Below are positions 15,500 to 25,046 of a stretch of 64,000 nucleotides of DNA, one piece after another. Within the stretch, counting starts at the first letter, position 1; the number at the start of each line of letters is the position of its first letter. Location of the stretch: assembly GCA_020692355.1 (NCBI GenBank), contig JAIMKP010000013.1, forward strand, positions 1-64,000, written 5' to 3'. The stretch comes from Desulfosporosinus sp. (GTDB lineage: Bacteria; Bacillota; Desulfitobacteriia; Desulfitobacteriales; Desulfitobacteriaceae). Below the pieces are notes generated by a model. That model searched no databases, was not told the origin of the DNA, and saw nothing but the letters and a program-made list of their open reading frames with translations. Both the position numbers and the translations under genes were made by a program.

Positions 15500-17152
15500 A
15501 TGCATTTCCCAAAGCAGGCAATACTGCGAAAAGGTCTGGCAGTATTAATTTCTGCTTATATCGTTACCGTTCAGCCCACGATGGTCTGGGCGGAGACCTT
15601 ACCGGCCGTTCAGGAAGCTGTCATTGTACCAAAATTAGACCGCTTGGAATTTTTATCCGGATTAGACTACAAGTACATCGACAGCCGCAAGATTCAAGGG
15701 GTTACCGGTCAAAAGACGAACATCAGCCTCCGGTTGTTTGATGAAGGAAATGCCTTATTCACAGGGAATGTTTACGGCTACATGGGCAATGCGAAACAAA
15801 CGGTTTACTACCCCATCACCGGTTCACAAGGAAACTATACCATCCAGAACGTCGTTTTGGATGAACCGGGGGAGTATAGTCTCGTGATCTGGGACAGTGC
15901 AGGAAGCCTGGCCTCGGGAATCATTGACGTTTCCGGGGCTGTTTCTACGGTCAGTGGGAATTTATCGCTCAACACGAATGGTGTGGTGAACGTGCAATTA
16001 AGTGATGCTGAGGGCAATCCCTTAGGTCGGCAAACTGTGACTATCGATGGTACGGAGGTCGGGGCCGGGGTAAGCAACTATACCACATTGTATGATGGCA
16101 CATTCAGCTTTCGCCTGACACCGACAGATTATGGAGAAGTGAAAATTATCCTGGGTGGACATATCATAGGAACGGTTGGAGTACTTCAGGGTTACACTCA
16201 TAAAGAACGAATTGGCTCAGATGCGCTAGACAATGCCGGGTTATCCGTAGAAGTCGCTCAAAAGGGGTGGCCAGCTTCGCCCTATGTTATCTTGACCAGG
16301 GATGACGATTTTGCGGATGCGATGACGGCAGTCCCCCTTTCGAAAAAGTATGATGCTCCCATTCTCATGACAGCAACCCATCAGATCGAGCGTAAGGTTC
16401 TTCAGGAAATGAGGGATTTGCAGGTTGGAACCGTGTTGATCGTCGGGGGAGAAGGAGCCATATCCGGACAAATAGAGCAGCAGTTACTGGACGCGGGTTT
16501 AAAAACAGAACGTATTGCCGGGAGTGACCGGTACGAAACGGCGGTTCGTATTGCTGAAAAACTTGGGGCATCAGAGACGCTCTACCTGGCATATGGACAG
16601 GGTGAAGCTGATGCGTTAGCGGTAAGTCCTTTTGCCGCCCGTCAAGGAAGCCCCATTCTTTTAACGGATCAAGCGGCATTTTCGGAGATCACACGCCAAA
16701 AAATTGAGGAATTGGAACCTAAGAAAATCGTTATCTTAGGAGGCACAGGCGTCGTCAGCACCGATATTGAAAACCAGCTCCGAGCAAAATATAACGTGGA
16801 ACGCTGGGGTGGGCGCGATCGCTATGAGACAGAACAAATAATCTTGGAAAATTTACTGACACAAGAATCGCCAGCCTATTTTACAAATTCCTTGGTCACT
16901 CAGGCTGATGTTCTGAATGCTACTCCTTTTGGTGATGCCCTTCTCGCTGCAGCTTTAGCTACCAGGTACAACGGTTTTATCGTTACGCTTCCACCTTATA
17001 TCGATTCTCATTCCAGTTTTAGCTTGTCCTCTCAACCTTATAGCTTCTTGCTCCAAAATAAACAATATATCAAACAAGGAATGGTGGTCGGAAACTCGAA
17101 AGCGGTAAGTCCGGTTCTGGAAGGAAATATTGAACGTTTGCTTCTTCATTAA
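15500..17152 (+). CDS. Secreted protein with cell wall-binding repeats type 2 (CWB2)
   Basis: 550 residues from the ATG at 15500 (AAGGAGAG at ideal spacing; the TTG at 15482 overlaps that site). A signal peptide ends near WAETLPA. The middle region is beta-rich with a Big/transthyretin-like segment (NGVVNVQLSDAEGNPLGRQT). The last 300 residues hold three CWB2 modules with hallmarks such as RIGSDALDNAG, RIAGSDRYETAVRIAE, VLIVGGEGAIS and VILGGTGVVS. CWB2 modules bind anionic wall polymers such as PSII in clostridia. It heads a run of co-oriented genes for a MacAB-type exporter, so it may be a substrate or surface partner of that pump; this is inference. Confidence 0.85.
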   Translation: MHFPKQAILRKGLAVLISAYIVTVQPTMVWAETLPAVQEAVIVPKLDRLEFLSGLDYKYIDSRKIQGVTGQKTNISLRLFDEGNALFTGNVYGYMGNAKQTVYYPITGSQGNYTIQNVVLDEPGEYSLVIWDSAGSLASGIIDVSGAVSTVSGNLSLNTNGVVNVQLSDAEGNPLGRQTVTIDGTEVGAGVSNYTTLYDGTFSFRLTPTDYGEVKIILGGHIIGTVGVLQGYTHKERIGSDALDNAGLSVEVAQKGWPASPYVILTRDDDFADAMTAVPLSKKYDAPILMTATHQIERKVLQEMRDLQVGTVLIVGGEGAISGQIEQQLLDAGLKTERIAGSDRYETAVRIAEKLGASETLYLAYGQGEADALAVSPFAARQGSPILLTDQAAFSEITRQKIEELEPKKIVILGGTGVVSTDIENQLRAKYNVERWGGRDRYETEQIILENLLTQESPAYFTNSLVTQADVLNATPFGDALLAAALATRYNGFIVTLPPYIDSHSSFSLSSQPYSFLLQNKQYIKQGMVVGNSKAVSPVLEGNIERLLLH

Positions 17153-17177
17153 AATTTCGCAGAAAGGAACGGTGTGT

Positions 17178-18422
17178 ATGCTAGCCCTCAAACAGGCATG
17201 GAAAGGCAAGCTGTCCGCTAAAAAGCTAACGATCCTCTTCTTGGCGCTAGCTTTAGCGGGTGGAGGCAGTTGGTATTATCTTCGTGCACAAAAGGCCCAG
17301 ACTCCCGTCGCTACGGCGAGTACGGTGATTAGCGCCCAAAAGAAAGATGTGAAAATCTCGCTTGCAGCCGATGGCAAAGCGGATTACCCGATAACCAACC
17401 TTAAGTTCAATGGCAATGGGATTGTTGATGCGATCCTGGTTCAAGAGGGCCAGCGGGTCAACAAAGGAGATGTTTTGGCCCGGCTGAATGTCAAGAACTT
17501 GGAAAACCAGGTCAAACAAGCAGAGGCCAACTATAACTCAGCTGTGGCGAAATACCAAAAACTCATAGCCGGCCCCACTGATGCTGAGCATCAAGCTAAG
17601 CAAGTTGCGGTAGATAGTGCAGAGAAAAACTTGAGAGTTCAGCAGGCCGCGTATGATTATAAGGTTACGTTAATGAACGACGGTAAGACCACCGAGGGAG
17701 ATATCTTGGCGGAAGAACTCAAACTGGAAGGGGCTATCGCTCAGTTAGAAAACGCCAAGGCTCAACTCGCTTTACTCACAGCGGTGGATCCGTATGATTT
17801 GGCGACAGCGAGTGAAACCGTCAAGCAGATGGAAGCGGCCCTGGCTATCGCCAGAAATAATTTGCAAGAGGCCACTTTGACTTCTCCCACGGACGGCATG
17901 GTTCTCTCCCTCAATGGCAAAGCAGGAGAATTACTGGCTTCCTCTAACACCCCTTTTATTGTGCTTGCCATTGGCACTGAGGTCACAGTCGATTCTTACC
18001 TGATTGAGGATGATATCGGAAAAATATCGGTTGGTCAGGTGGCAGAGGTCGTATTCACGTCCATACCGGATAAAACCTATGCAGGTAAGGTGAGTTCGAT
18101 CTCCCCCAATCCAGTCATCGATCAGAGTGGAATTGTGACGTATAAAACGTCCGTTATCTTAAATGCCCCCGATGAAACCATTAAAAACGGGATGACGGCA
18201 AGTATGGCCTTTATCGCCCAGCAAGTCAAGGGAGTGGTCACCGTTCCGGTCGAAGCTGTGGTCCGGGTGAATGGAACCCCCAGTGTTGAAGTCCAGTCCT
18301 CTAACGGAAGCACGGGGTGGGTAAAGGTTAAAACGGGTTTGACGGATGGGAAAATCGTAGAGATTAAAGAAGGGTTAACAGCCGGAGATAAAGTCCTCAT
18401 TCGTAAGAACATTAAAAAATAA
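17178..18422 (+). CDS. HlyD/MacA-type membrane fusion adaptor
   Basis: About 414 residues from ATG 17178 (AAAGGAACG upstream). One N-terminal anchor span (LTILFLALALAGGGSWYYL) is followed by the lipoyl half-motif (GIVDAILVQEGQRVNKGDVL), a long helical hairpin of alternating charge (about 120-240), and the second lipoyl half with a beta-barrel (SPTDGMVLSLNGKAGELL). In Gram-positives such adaptors pair with MacB-like ABC permeases. It is followed at 20 bp by the ATPase and permease genes, giving a complete MacA-MacB-type set split over three proteins. Confidence 0.9.
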   Translation: MLALKQAWKGKLSAKKLTILFLALALAGGGSWYYLRAQKAQTPVATASTVISAQKKDVKISLAADGKADYPITNLKFNGNGIVDAILVQEGQRVNKGDVLARLNVKNLENQVKQAEANYNSAVAKYQKLIAGPTDAEHQAKQVAVDSAEKNLRVQQAAYDYKVTLMNDGKTTEGDILAEELKLEGAIAQLENAKAQLALLTAVDPYDLATASETVKQMEAALAIARNNLQEATLTSPTDGMVLSLNGKAGELLASSNTPFIVLAIGTEVTVDSYLIEDDIGKISVGQVAEVVFTSIPDKTYAGKVSSISPNPVIDQSGIVTYKTSVILNAPDETIKNGMTASMAFIAQQVKGVVTVPVEAVVRVNGTPSVEVQSSNGSTGWVKVKTGLTDGKIVEIKEGLTAGDKVLIRKNIKK

Positions 18423-18441
18423 GCAGCAAGGAGAGGGACAT

Positions 18442-19158
18442 GTGAACGAAAATATTGTCCAGTTAGAGCATATCCATAAGGAATTTTCTATGGGCAAAAA
18501 CACGGTGCAAATTTTAAAAGATGTCAACACAAGCATCAGACGGGGAGAGTTTGTGGCGATTATGGGCGCTTCTGGATCCGGGAAGTCAACGTTACTGAAT
18601 ATTATTGGCTGTTTAGATAAACCAACTGAAGGAACGTACTTTCTGGATGGGCAACAGATCAATGACTTGAATGACGATGAACTGGCCAGGATTAGAAACC
18701 GCAAATTGGGGTTCATCTTTCAAAGTTTCAACCTCTTGCCCTACTACACCGCGCAAAAAAATGTCGAAGTGTCCCTGGCTTACCAGAATCGCAAAGACCG
18801 GAGCCTGATTGCCAAGGGGCTTCTCGAACGGGTGGGACTAGGGCACCGGCTGAACCATAAACCGGCTGAAATGTCGGGGGGAGAGAAACAACGAATCGCC
18901 ATCGCCCGGGCTCTCAGCACGAATCCCGACCTGCTCCTGGCGGATGAGCCGACCGGTGCTTTAGACAGCAAATCCGGTATCCAAGTGATGGGGCTTTTTA
19001 AGGAGCTTCATCAGGAGGGAAAAACGATCATCATGGTGACCCATGACCGCGAAATCGGGGAGCAGGCCGAACGCATCATCATGTTCAAAGATGGGAGGAT
19101 TGAATATGGGGATACTGGAAACCATTCGCTTAGCCCTCGATGGAATCTGGCTCAATAA
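18442..19158 (+). CDS. ABC transporter ATPase, MacB/LolD type
   Basis: 238-residue nucleotide-binding subunit. Walker [13 protein letters not shown]-loop [15 protein letters not shown], signature [14 protein letters not shown] and Walker [13 protein letters not shown] are all intact. The GTG start has AGGAGAGGG four to six bases upstream. Its C-terminal coding end overlaps the permease start by 53 bp. This family powers mechanotransmission pumps that move lipoproteins, peptides or antimicrobials instead of true transmembrane import. Confidence 0.93.
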   Translation: MNENIVQLEHIHKEFSMGKNTVQILKDVNTSIRRGEFVAIMGASGSGKSTLLNIIGCLDKPTEGTYFLDGQQINDLNDDELARIRNRKLGFIFQSFNLLPYYTAQKNVEVSLAYQNRKDRSLIAKGLLERVGLGHRLNHKPAEMSGGEKQRIAIARALSTNPDLLLADEPTGALDSKSGIQVMGLFKELHQEGKTIIMVTHDREIGEQAERIIMFKDGRIEYGDTGNHSLSPRWNLAQ

Positions 19159-20305
19159 AGTTCGATCCTTCCTCACCATGCTTGGCATCATTATCGGCAC
19201 GGCAACCATCATCCTCGTGGTAGCGGTGGGCTTGGGGAGCAAGCAAAGCGTAGACAACCAGTTTTCCCAGATGAGCGTAACCACGATTTATGTTATGGCC
19301 AGTAACACAGGGTCTCCGATCCCGACCAAGCTGAGTAGTAAGGATGTCGCTGTGATTAAGGAAAATTGCCCTTCCGTGGCGGCTGTTGCTCCCCAAATAT
19401 CAGGAAAAGCTGCGGTCAGTGCCGGTTCCAATACCGAGTCAGTGACGGTTTTGGGGGTTACGGAAGATTATCAAAGTTTGACCAACCTTAAGTTTAGTTC
19501 CGGTAGTTTTTTGACACAGGAGAGCGTCACGACCAAAGAGAAAATAGCGGTGCTCGGAGCAGATATCGCGGAAACTCTTTTTGGGGCTGGGCAAGTTGAG
19601 ATTGTGGGTCAAACGCTAAATATCAACAACAAGAAATTTACCGTGGGAGGGGTGATCGAGAGAAAAGGAGAGACTCTGGGAAATACAAGTATTGACGACG
19701 GGGTTTTTATTCCTTATACCACGGCTCAGAGCTATATCTTAGGGACAACGGTTACCCCGAGACTCACGGTTCAAGCCAAGGATCTAGCCAGTGTCAAATC
19801 GGCTCTGAGCGAAATTGCCACGGCTCTGCGCGAAGCCCATAAACTCCGTCCCAATATGGCGGATGACTTTAGGGTGGTGGATGCCGGAAGTAAGGTAGGT
19901 GCCGCTCAAGAAACGGCGCGAACAATGTCGGTACTCCTGATTGCGATTGCCACCATAGTTTTGGTGGTGGGGGGAATAGGAATTATGAACGTCATGCTCG
20001 TCTCAGTCCGTGAACGGACGAAAGAGATCGGTACCCGCCGCGCCCTGGGGGCACGAAAAAAAGATGTCTTAAGGCAGTTTCTCTTTGAAGCCATCGGCAT
20101 CAGTATGTTCGGGGGAGTATTGGGGGTGGGGCTAGGAGAAGCGGTGATTCCGCTGCTAAAATACTTGGAGATAGAGACTGTCCGCTCTATGCAAGGCCTG
20201 GTGATTGCCTTTGCCTTCTCCGGCATTGTGGGGGTCTTTTTCGGATTCTACCCGGCCAAAAAAGCGGCTGATTCTAATCCAATCGAAGCGCTAAGATATG
20301 AGTGA
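19106..20305 (+). CDS. MacB-like ABC permease
   Basis: 400 residues from ATG 19106, which follows GGGAGG and lies inside the end of the ATPase gene. It has a first membrane span (FLTMLGIIIGTATIILVVAV), a large extracellular MacB periplasmic-core domain (about 40-260), and three C-terminal FtsX-type spans with the conserved RTKEIGTRRALGARKKDVL coupling loop and FYPAKKAADSNPIEALRYE end. With the adaptor and ATPase it would form an outward-acting pump. The substrate may be a peptide, or the lipoprotein or CWB2 protein encoded beside it. Confidence 0.92.
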   Translation: MGILETIRLALDGIWLNKVRSFLTMLGIIIGTATIILVVAVGLGSKQSVDNQFSQMSVTTIYVMASNTGSPIPTKLSSKDVAVIKENCPSVAAVAPQISGKAAVSAGSNTESVTVLGVTEDYQSLTNLKFSSGSFLTQESVTTKEKIAVLGADIAETLFGAGQVEIVGQTLNINNKKFTVGGVIERKGETLGNTSIDDGVFIPYTTAQSYILGTTVTPRLTVQAKDLASVKSALSEIATALREAHKLRPNMADDFRVVDAGSKVGAAQETARTMSVLLIAIATIVLVVGGIGIMNVMLVSVRERTKEIGTRRALGARKKDVLRQFLFEAIGISMFGGVLGVGLGEAVIPLLKYLEIETVRSMQGLVIAFAFSGIVGVFFGFYPAKKAADSNPIEALRYE

Positions 20306-20391
20306 TAAAGGTAAGTACTCAGGAGTCAGGAATCAGGAGTCAGAATTAGAGAACGGTTTATCATAAAACAAATATAGGGAGATGAGTTTAA

Positions 20392-20925
20392 ATGTTCAAT
20401 TGGAAACGATTTACGACTCTGATCATCATGGGTTCTTTGGTCATCGGGTTAACAGGCTGCTCCTCCAAAACCCAATCGTCAGGAGCGACACCTTCAGGAA
20501 CCGCTTCAGTGTCAAGTGCCTCGAACGGGACGAACATTGATCCTGAACAACCAAACAGGATAGCTGAAGTCTATGGTAAAGTCAAGTCAATTCAGGGTAA
20601 TGTTGTTTTGATTGCCGAGATGCAAAGGCAACAAACGGGGACTGAACTGTCCGATGCGGATAAGGCCAAAAGGCAAGCGGAGATGCAGGCTTTAAGCGCA
20701 GAAGAGCGACAAAAATTGCTGGCATCTCAAGAAGTGGCGACCGGTAAGAATATTACCGTTACCGTGCCTGTTGGTATCCCGATTAAAGTCAGAGGCACCG
20801 GCAGCAATGGCCCTACGGTTCAGGATGGAACCATAGCCAGTATCAAAGTGGGCAGTGTGGTCAATATTTGGACTGAAAAATCCGATCCAGCCACTGCGGA
20901 ATATATGAGTATTGCCAATCGTTAA
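20392..20925 (+). CDS. Small lipoprotein associated with the MacAB-like pump
   Basis: 177 residues with a type II signal peptide: hydrophobic segment then lipobox LTGC (Cys about 23), followed by a Ser/Thr/Gly-rich linker. The remainder (IAEVYGKVKSIQGNVVLIAE, later VPVGIPIKVRG and GSVVNIWTEK) looks like a small beta-barrel split by a charged, Gln-rich helical insert (about 85-115). I recognise no named family. It follows the permease by 87 bp, a gap containing two copies of AGGAGTCAG, and may act as accessory or sensor of the pump. Confidence 0.75.
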   Translation: MFNWKRFTTLIIMGSLVIGLTGCSSKTQSSGATPSGTASVSSASNGTNIDPEQPNRIAEVYGKVKSIQGNVVLIAEMQRQQTGTELSDADKAKRQAEMQALSAEERQKLLASQEVATGKNITVTVPVGIPIKVRGTGSNGPTVQDGTIASIKVGSVVNIWTEKSDPATAEYMSIANR

Positions 20926-21034
20926 TAACTTGAAAATCCAAATGACACTTCGACCAGGATCTGTAACAGTCAGTTCTAGGTTTAAAAATAGTTCAACATT
21001 CCACCAAAGAAAATAAAGGAAAGGAGTAAAAACC

Positions 21035-21400
21035 ATGGAGGAAAAAATTGTGGTTATCGATGATGACCCTACAATATTGAGATTGGTGAGGGATTACCTC
21101 GTGCAAGAGGGATTTTGCGTCCTTACGGCTGCAAATGGAACGGACGGTATGAAGCTAATCGAAAACCAGTCACCAGACCTCGTCTTGCTGGACTGGACAC
21201 TGCCGGGGACCAGTGGTTTAGAAATATGCAAATATCTGCGGGAATCGAGTTCAATTCCGATTATCATGCTTACAGGAAGGTCAGGAGAATCAGAAAGGGT
21301 CTTGGCATTTGAGGCTGGAGTCGATGATTTTATTGTCAAACCTTTTAGTTTGCTTGAGCTTGTCGCGCGTATTCGAAGCGTGCTTAGACGTTCTGTTTGA
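21035..21400 (+). CDS. Receiver-only response regulator
   Basis: 121 residues that comprise just a CheY-like receiver domain. The acidic pocket is DDD near the N-terminus (about 9-11), the phospho-acceptor Asp is in VLLDWTLPG (about 54), the switch Thr is in IIMLTGR and the Lys in VDDFIVKPF. It ends at LVARIRSVLRRSV, exactly where OmpR-family regulators enter the linker to their DNA-binding domain; no wHTH follows in any frame. It is either a natural stand-alone receiver or a truncated OmpR-type gene. No histidine kinase is nearby. ATG at 21035 has AAAGGAG upstream. Confidence 0.85.
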   Translation: MEEKIVVIDDDPTILRLVRDYLVQEGFCVLTAANGTDGMKLIENQSPDLVLLDWTLPGTSGLEICKYLRESSSIPIIMLTGRSGESERVLAFEAGVDDFIVKPFSLLELVARIRSVLRRSV

Positions 21401-21474
21401 GAGGCACTTTTGGATCGTCATTTGCGCTTTTAGCAATACTTATTGCTTTTTAAACCACTAAAATCAAGGGACTG

Positions 21475-21512
21475 CCTCACACCACTTTAATAGTGATGTG
21501 AGGTTCTTTTTG
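21475..21512 (+). terminator. Terminator after the receiver gene
   Basis: Stem CCTCACA-CACT / AGTG-TGTGAGG (21475-21503, one mismatch, 5-nt loop) followed by TTCTTTTT on the plus strand. Confidence 0.85.
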
Positions 21513-21567
21513 TGATGTATGGGTAGCGCTAAAAATAATCTGGGGTTTGATTTGATTCTGAGAATTG

Positions 21568-21622
21568 GCAAAAAGAAGGCCTTCACTCCAGTGCTGATGG
21601 AAGGAAAGCCTTCTTTCTTTTG
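21568..21622 (-). terminator. Terminator after cfa
   Basis: On the minus strand AAAGAAGGC (about 21608-21616) pairs with GCCTTCTTT (about 21572-21580) and the stem runs into a T-rich tail, just downstream of the cfa stop at 21643. Confidence 0.75.
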
Positions 21623-21642
21623 TGGTCGCAAGACGAGGAGAG

Positions 21643-22818
21643 TTATTGATAGATGTAATCGCGAGTCCAGGGCAAGCGGTTATTGGGGCCTTTGCTAAAC
21701 AAAAGCTGGTGCAGGTCGATGTTTCCACTGTGGAATGAAGCGGCTGCAGAATGCAGATAGAGGCGCCACATCCGGATAAAGGTCTTATCTTTGCTCTCGC
21801 GGATCAGCGGCAAGACCTGTTCAAAATTGTAGGACCAATGTTCCAAAGTGCGAGCATAATGATTTCTCAGGCTCTCGACATCATAGAGATAAAACCCGTA
21901 AGTTTCCATATGTTTGATCAATTCAGAGACTGACGGGATATAGCCGCCGGGGAAAATGTACTTATTAATCCAGGAATTTGTTCCTTTTTCATCTCTACCC
22001 GTAATTGTGTGGAGTAGGGAAATCCCTTCTGGCTCAAGCAAGCGCTCAACGGTGGTAAAATATTCCCCCAGATGTTCTTTACCGACATGTTCAAGCATCC
22101 CAACGCTGACCACCCGATCAAATGTTTGCTCTTTTATTTCACGGTAATCCAGCAATTGGACATCGACCAGGTCGTTCAGATTCTCCTCATCAATTCTGCC
22201 TCGGACTTTGTCATATTGCTCCTCACTGAGCGTAATCCCTAAGGCCTTCACCCGGTATTTTTGGACAGCCGTAATGATTAATTCTCCCCAACCGCAGCCG
22301 ATATCCAGCAAGCGCTGCCCTTCCTGCAGATTGAGTTTACGCAGGATATGTTCGATTTTGTTTTTCTGCGCCTGAAGCAAAGTGTCTTCCGGGGATTTGA
22401 AGTAGGCGCATGAATAGGTCATGGTTTCATCAAGCCATAAACGGTAAAAATCATTCCCGATGTCATAATGATATTGGGCGTTTTCCTTACTCTTTTTGAT
22501 GCCATTGGACATAAATTTGGCCAGCCTAAGATAAGCCGGATTTTGATGCAAGAAGCTGTCATGGTTGTTATACAAAGATTCGATCACATCCCGGACGTTT
22601 CCTTCGATCTCAATCGTGCCATCCATGTACGCTTCACCGAAAGTCAGGGAAGGATCCTTGATGATCTCGGACTTAGGGATCGGTTTACGAAAAATGATTC
22701 GGAACTTCGCTTCATCTTCACCATACTGCTCCACGTCTCCATCCCAGAACTCCACTAAACAAGGATCCGAAAACAGGTTGTTAAACAGATTCTTATAAAA
22801 TACTTTGTCGACATCCAT
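21643..22818 (-). CDS. cfa: Cyclopropane-fatty-acyl-phospholipid synthase
   Basis: SAM-dependent enzyme adding a methylene bridge to unsaturated acyl chains of membrane phospholipids. The 391-residue form starts at ATG 22818 with AAAGGTGG nine bases upstream; the longer frame to 22902 lacks a site. Visible are the SAM motif LLDIGCGWGELI, the preceding SCAYFKSPEDTLLQAQ, the VSVGMLEHVG block, and the FIRMWRLYLHSAAASFHSG end with HQLLF. Length and motifs fit Cfa/mycolic-acid cyclopropane synthase family. It is monocistronic. Cyclopropane lipids usually serve acid or stationary-phase resistance. Confidence 0.94.
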   Translation of the reverse strand: MDVDKVFYKNLFNNLFSDPCLVEFWDGDVEQYGEDEAKFRIIFRKPIPKSEIIKDPSLTFGEAYMDGTIEIEGNVRDVIESLYNNHDSFLHQNPAYLRLAKFMSNGIKKSKENAQYHYDIGNDFYRLWLDETMTYSCAYFKSPEDTLLQAQKNKIEHILRKLNLQEGQRLLDIGCGWGELIITAVQKYRVKALGITLSEEQYDKVRGRIDEENLNDLVDVQLLDYREIKEQTFDRVVSVGMLEHVGKEHLGEYFTTVERLLEPEGISLLHTITGRDEKGTNSWINKYIFPGGYIPSVSELIKHMETYGFYLYDVESLRNHYARTLEHWSYNFEQVLPLIRESKDKTFIRMWRLYLHSAAASFHSGNIDLHQLLFSKGPNNRLPWTRDYIYQ

Positions 22819-23066
22819 GAAAATCTTCCACCTTTCAATGATAATAATTCGGGATAACAAAACTCTATCGATTGCCTTCGTTGGTAGGTACACAGTTGGC
22901 ACACTTTAATATAAATATATGACATATGATGGGAAGTGCAAATACAGAATAACGGCTTGACATGTCCTAAAATTGCTTTCTGGTTGACTGAAACATGATT
23001 GCATTTCTTTACTTGTTGTTACTGCATTAGACGCTCGTCAATTCTTGCTGTGAATTGTGGCTGCAA

Positions 23067-23153
23067 ATGGAAGTGTGCATCATCGTCAGATGATCACACA
23101 GTACTCCGTAAAGGCTTACGCGTACTCTTGGAGTGGGAAGAGATGGAAAAGTT
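23067..23153 (+). pseudogene. 5' remnant of a NarL-family response regulator
   Basis: ATG at 23067 reads MEVCIIV, then a one-base shift leads to DDHTVLRKGLRVLLEWEEME, the classic opening of a NarL/FixJ-type receiver. The similarity ends after about 30 residues; neither the phospho-acceptor region nor the HTH is present. The rest of 22819-23519, a 700-bp gap, holds no other gene I can support: the shifted frame at 22999-23238 merely crosses this remnant. The surrounding DNA is AT-rich and carries the arsR promoter at its right end. Confidence 0.6.
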
Positions 23154-23438
23154 CTATCATGATCATCGGAATCTTAATTGCAGCCCAAGTGTTGAGAAAA
23201 ACCAGTATATTTATGAAAAGGCTTTGTTAAAAAAATGACCCCAAAGGCTTGAACCTTCGAGGTATATCAAAGGAGGGAGGCTATGAAGAATAGAATGACT
23301 ATATAATAACATTAAATTATGGAAAGAGTGTGGGGACATTATGAATAAAGTGTGAATTAAACCGTAATAAATAGGCATTGAAGCTTTTGTCTCGTTTACT
23401 TGGTGTATTAATTTTGTGAAATATCATAAAGAAAGGCC

Positions 23439-23466
23439 TTGCATTTAATATATATAATAATATAAT
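23439..23466 (+). promoter_or_regulatory. Promoter of the arsR-acr3 operon
   Basis: TTGCAT (23439-23444), 16-bp spacer, perfect TATAAT (23461-23466). The spacer and downstream flank are composed of alternating AT repeats, a usual setting for ArsR-family operators. Confidence 0.55.
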
Positions 23467-23519
23467 TATATAAGACTACCTACGCTTCTAGGTAAGCCAA
23501 TCAGAAAGAAGGTGAGACT

Positions 23520-23846
23520 GTGGTTCTAGCGCCGAGTTTCGATGGACTCAGTGAAGATTTTAAGGTGTTATCTGATAAAACCCGTCTGCGGATCATTGGG
23601 TTGCTGCGCCTGAAGGAACAATGTGTCTGTGATTTGACCGAAGTGTTACAGATCAGTCAGCCAGGTGTTTCGCAACACATGAGACGTTTAAAGCAAGTCG
23701 GTTTTGTCAAGGAACGAAAAGATGGGCAGTGGGTCTATTACTCTCTCAATACCGAGCATCCTCTGCTCATGCTGCTCTTGCCGCAATGGCCTGCCCATCC
23801 AGAAGATGAGGAACGTTTGCTGCAAAGCAAAGGATGCCGTGTTTAG
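23520..23846 (+). CDS. arsR: ArsR-family arsenical repressor
   Basis: 108-residue winged-helix repressor. FKVLSDKTRLRIIGLL, the metal-binding box QCVCDLTEVLQIS (the CVC pair in the alpha-3 helix) and SQPGVSQHMRRLKQVG recognition helix are typical of As(III)/Sb(III)-sensing ArsR. GTG start at 23520 follows AAGGTGAG. It is 25 bp before acr3, which makes arsenite-induced control of efflux the direct reading. Confidence 0.92.
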   Translation: MVLAPSFDGLSEDFKVLSDKTRLRIIGLLRLKEQCVCDLTEVLQISQPGVSQHMRRLKQVGFVKERKDGQWVYYSLNTEHPLLMLLLPQWPAHPEDEERLLQSKGCRV

Positions 23847-23871
23847 CGCAACATGAAAAGGGGGAACAAGT

Positions 23872-24951
23872 ATGAGTGTAGAAGTTCCTGTCAGCCGAAG
23901 ACTTTCTGGGTTGGATCGCTATTTGACCGTGTGGATTTTTCTGACAATGGCGCTGGGAATCGGTATCGGGTATGTTTTTCCGGGTGTTGTCGGTTGGCTG
24001 AATTCCTTTCAAACAGGAACGACGAACATTCCCATCGCTATCGGTTTGATCGTCATGATGTACCCGCCGCTGGCGAAAGTGAAGTATGAAGAGATTGGCA
24101 TGGTTTTTAAGAATGGAAAGGTTATGACGTTGTCCCTCGTGCAAAACTGGCTGATCGGGCCGGTCATCATGTTTATCTTGGCGGTCGTCTTTCTGCGGGG
24201 ATACCCGGAGTATATGGCTGGACTGATCATGATCGGGCTAGCCCGCTGCATTGCTATGGTGATCGTCTGGAACAGCTTGGCTAAAGGGGATGCCGAATAC
24301 GCAGCAGCCTTGGTGGCCCTGAACTCCATCTTTCAAGTGATTTTTTACTCCATTTATGCTTACGTCTTTATCTCGGTTTTGCCCCGCTGGTTAGGACTCA
24401 CCGGGAATGCTGTGAAGATTGACTTAAGCATCTGGGATATTGCCCAGAGTGTATTGGTCTACCTGGGCATTCCTTTCGCAGCAGGGTTATTGACTCGGCT
24501 TATTCTCCTTCCGAGCAAGGGAAGAGAGTGGTATGAGCAGCAGTTTGTCCCTAAGATCAGTCCCTTGGCACTCATTGCCCTCCTCTTTACGATTGTCATT
24601 ATGTTCTCCCTGAAAGGACAGTACATTGTGAGCTTGCCGATGGATGTGGTACGCATAGCGATTCCATTAGTTCTGTACTTCATTATAATGTTCTTTGTTT
24701 CCTTTTATATGGGCTGGCGGCAAAACATTCCCTACAGCCAGACGGTGACGCTGGCGTTTACCGCTGCGAGCAATAATTTTGAACTCGCGATCGCGGTAGC
24801 GGTCGCAGTCTTCGGGATCAACTCGGGTCAAGCCTTCGCGGCTGTCATCGGGCCGCTTATTGAAGTGCCCGTCATGATCGCCTTGGTGAATGTCGGTTTG
24901 AAGTTGGGGAAGAAGTATTTCGATCCCTTGGGGAAAGCGATTCGGGGTTAA
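23872..24951 (+). CDS. acr3: Arsenite efflux permease, Acr3 family
   Basis: Ten-span membrane carrier of 359 residues exporting As(OH)3. The essential Cys is visible in the conserved [19 protein letters not shown] segment (about 120-138), and other family blocks are PLAKVKYEE near residue 65 and [18 protein letters not shown] near 300. ATG at 23872 follows AAAAGGGGG. With the upstream ArsR it makes a two-gene ars operon closed by a terminator. No arsenate reductase ArsC is adjacent, so the unit deals with arsenite already formed, as expected under anoxic conditions. Confidence 0.95.
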   Translation: MSVEVPVSRRLSGLDRYLTVWIFLTMALGIGIGYVFPGVVGWLNSFQTGTTNIPIAIGLIVMMYPPLAKVKYEEIGMVFKNGKVMTLSLVQNWLIGPVIMFILAVVFLRGYPEYMAGLIMIGLARCIAMVIVWNSLAKGDAEYAAALVALNSIFQVIFYSIYAYVFISVLPRWLGLTGNAVKIDLSIWDIAQSVLVYLGIPFAAGLLTRLILLPSKGREWYEQQFVPKISPLALIALLFTIVIMFSLKGQYIVSLPMDVVRIAIPLVLYFIIMFFVSFYMGWRQNIPYSQTVTLAFTAASNNFELAIAVAVAVFGINSGQAFAAVIGPLIEVPVMIALVNVGLKLGKKYFDPLGKAIRG

Positions 24952-25046
24952 GTTATACCCGTAAGCCAAGTTTCGGGGGTATTGCCCTGAACAAAGTTAA
25001 GCGAAAGATAGTCGGGACAAACAAACGGGGCAAAAGGGTAAAGTAA

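Noticed and set aside
21401-21480. Hidden DNA-binding domain after the receiver
   Set aside because: All three frames have early stops and no wHTH pattern.
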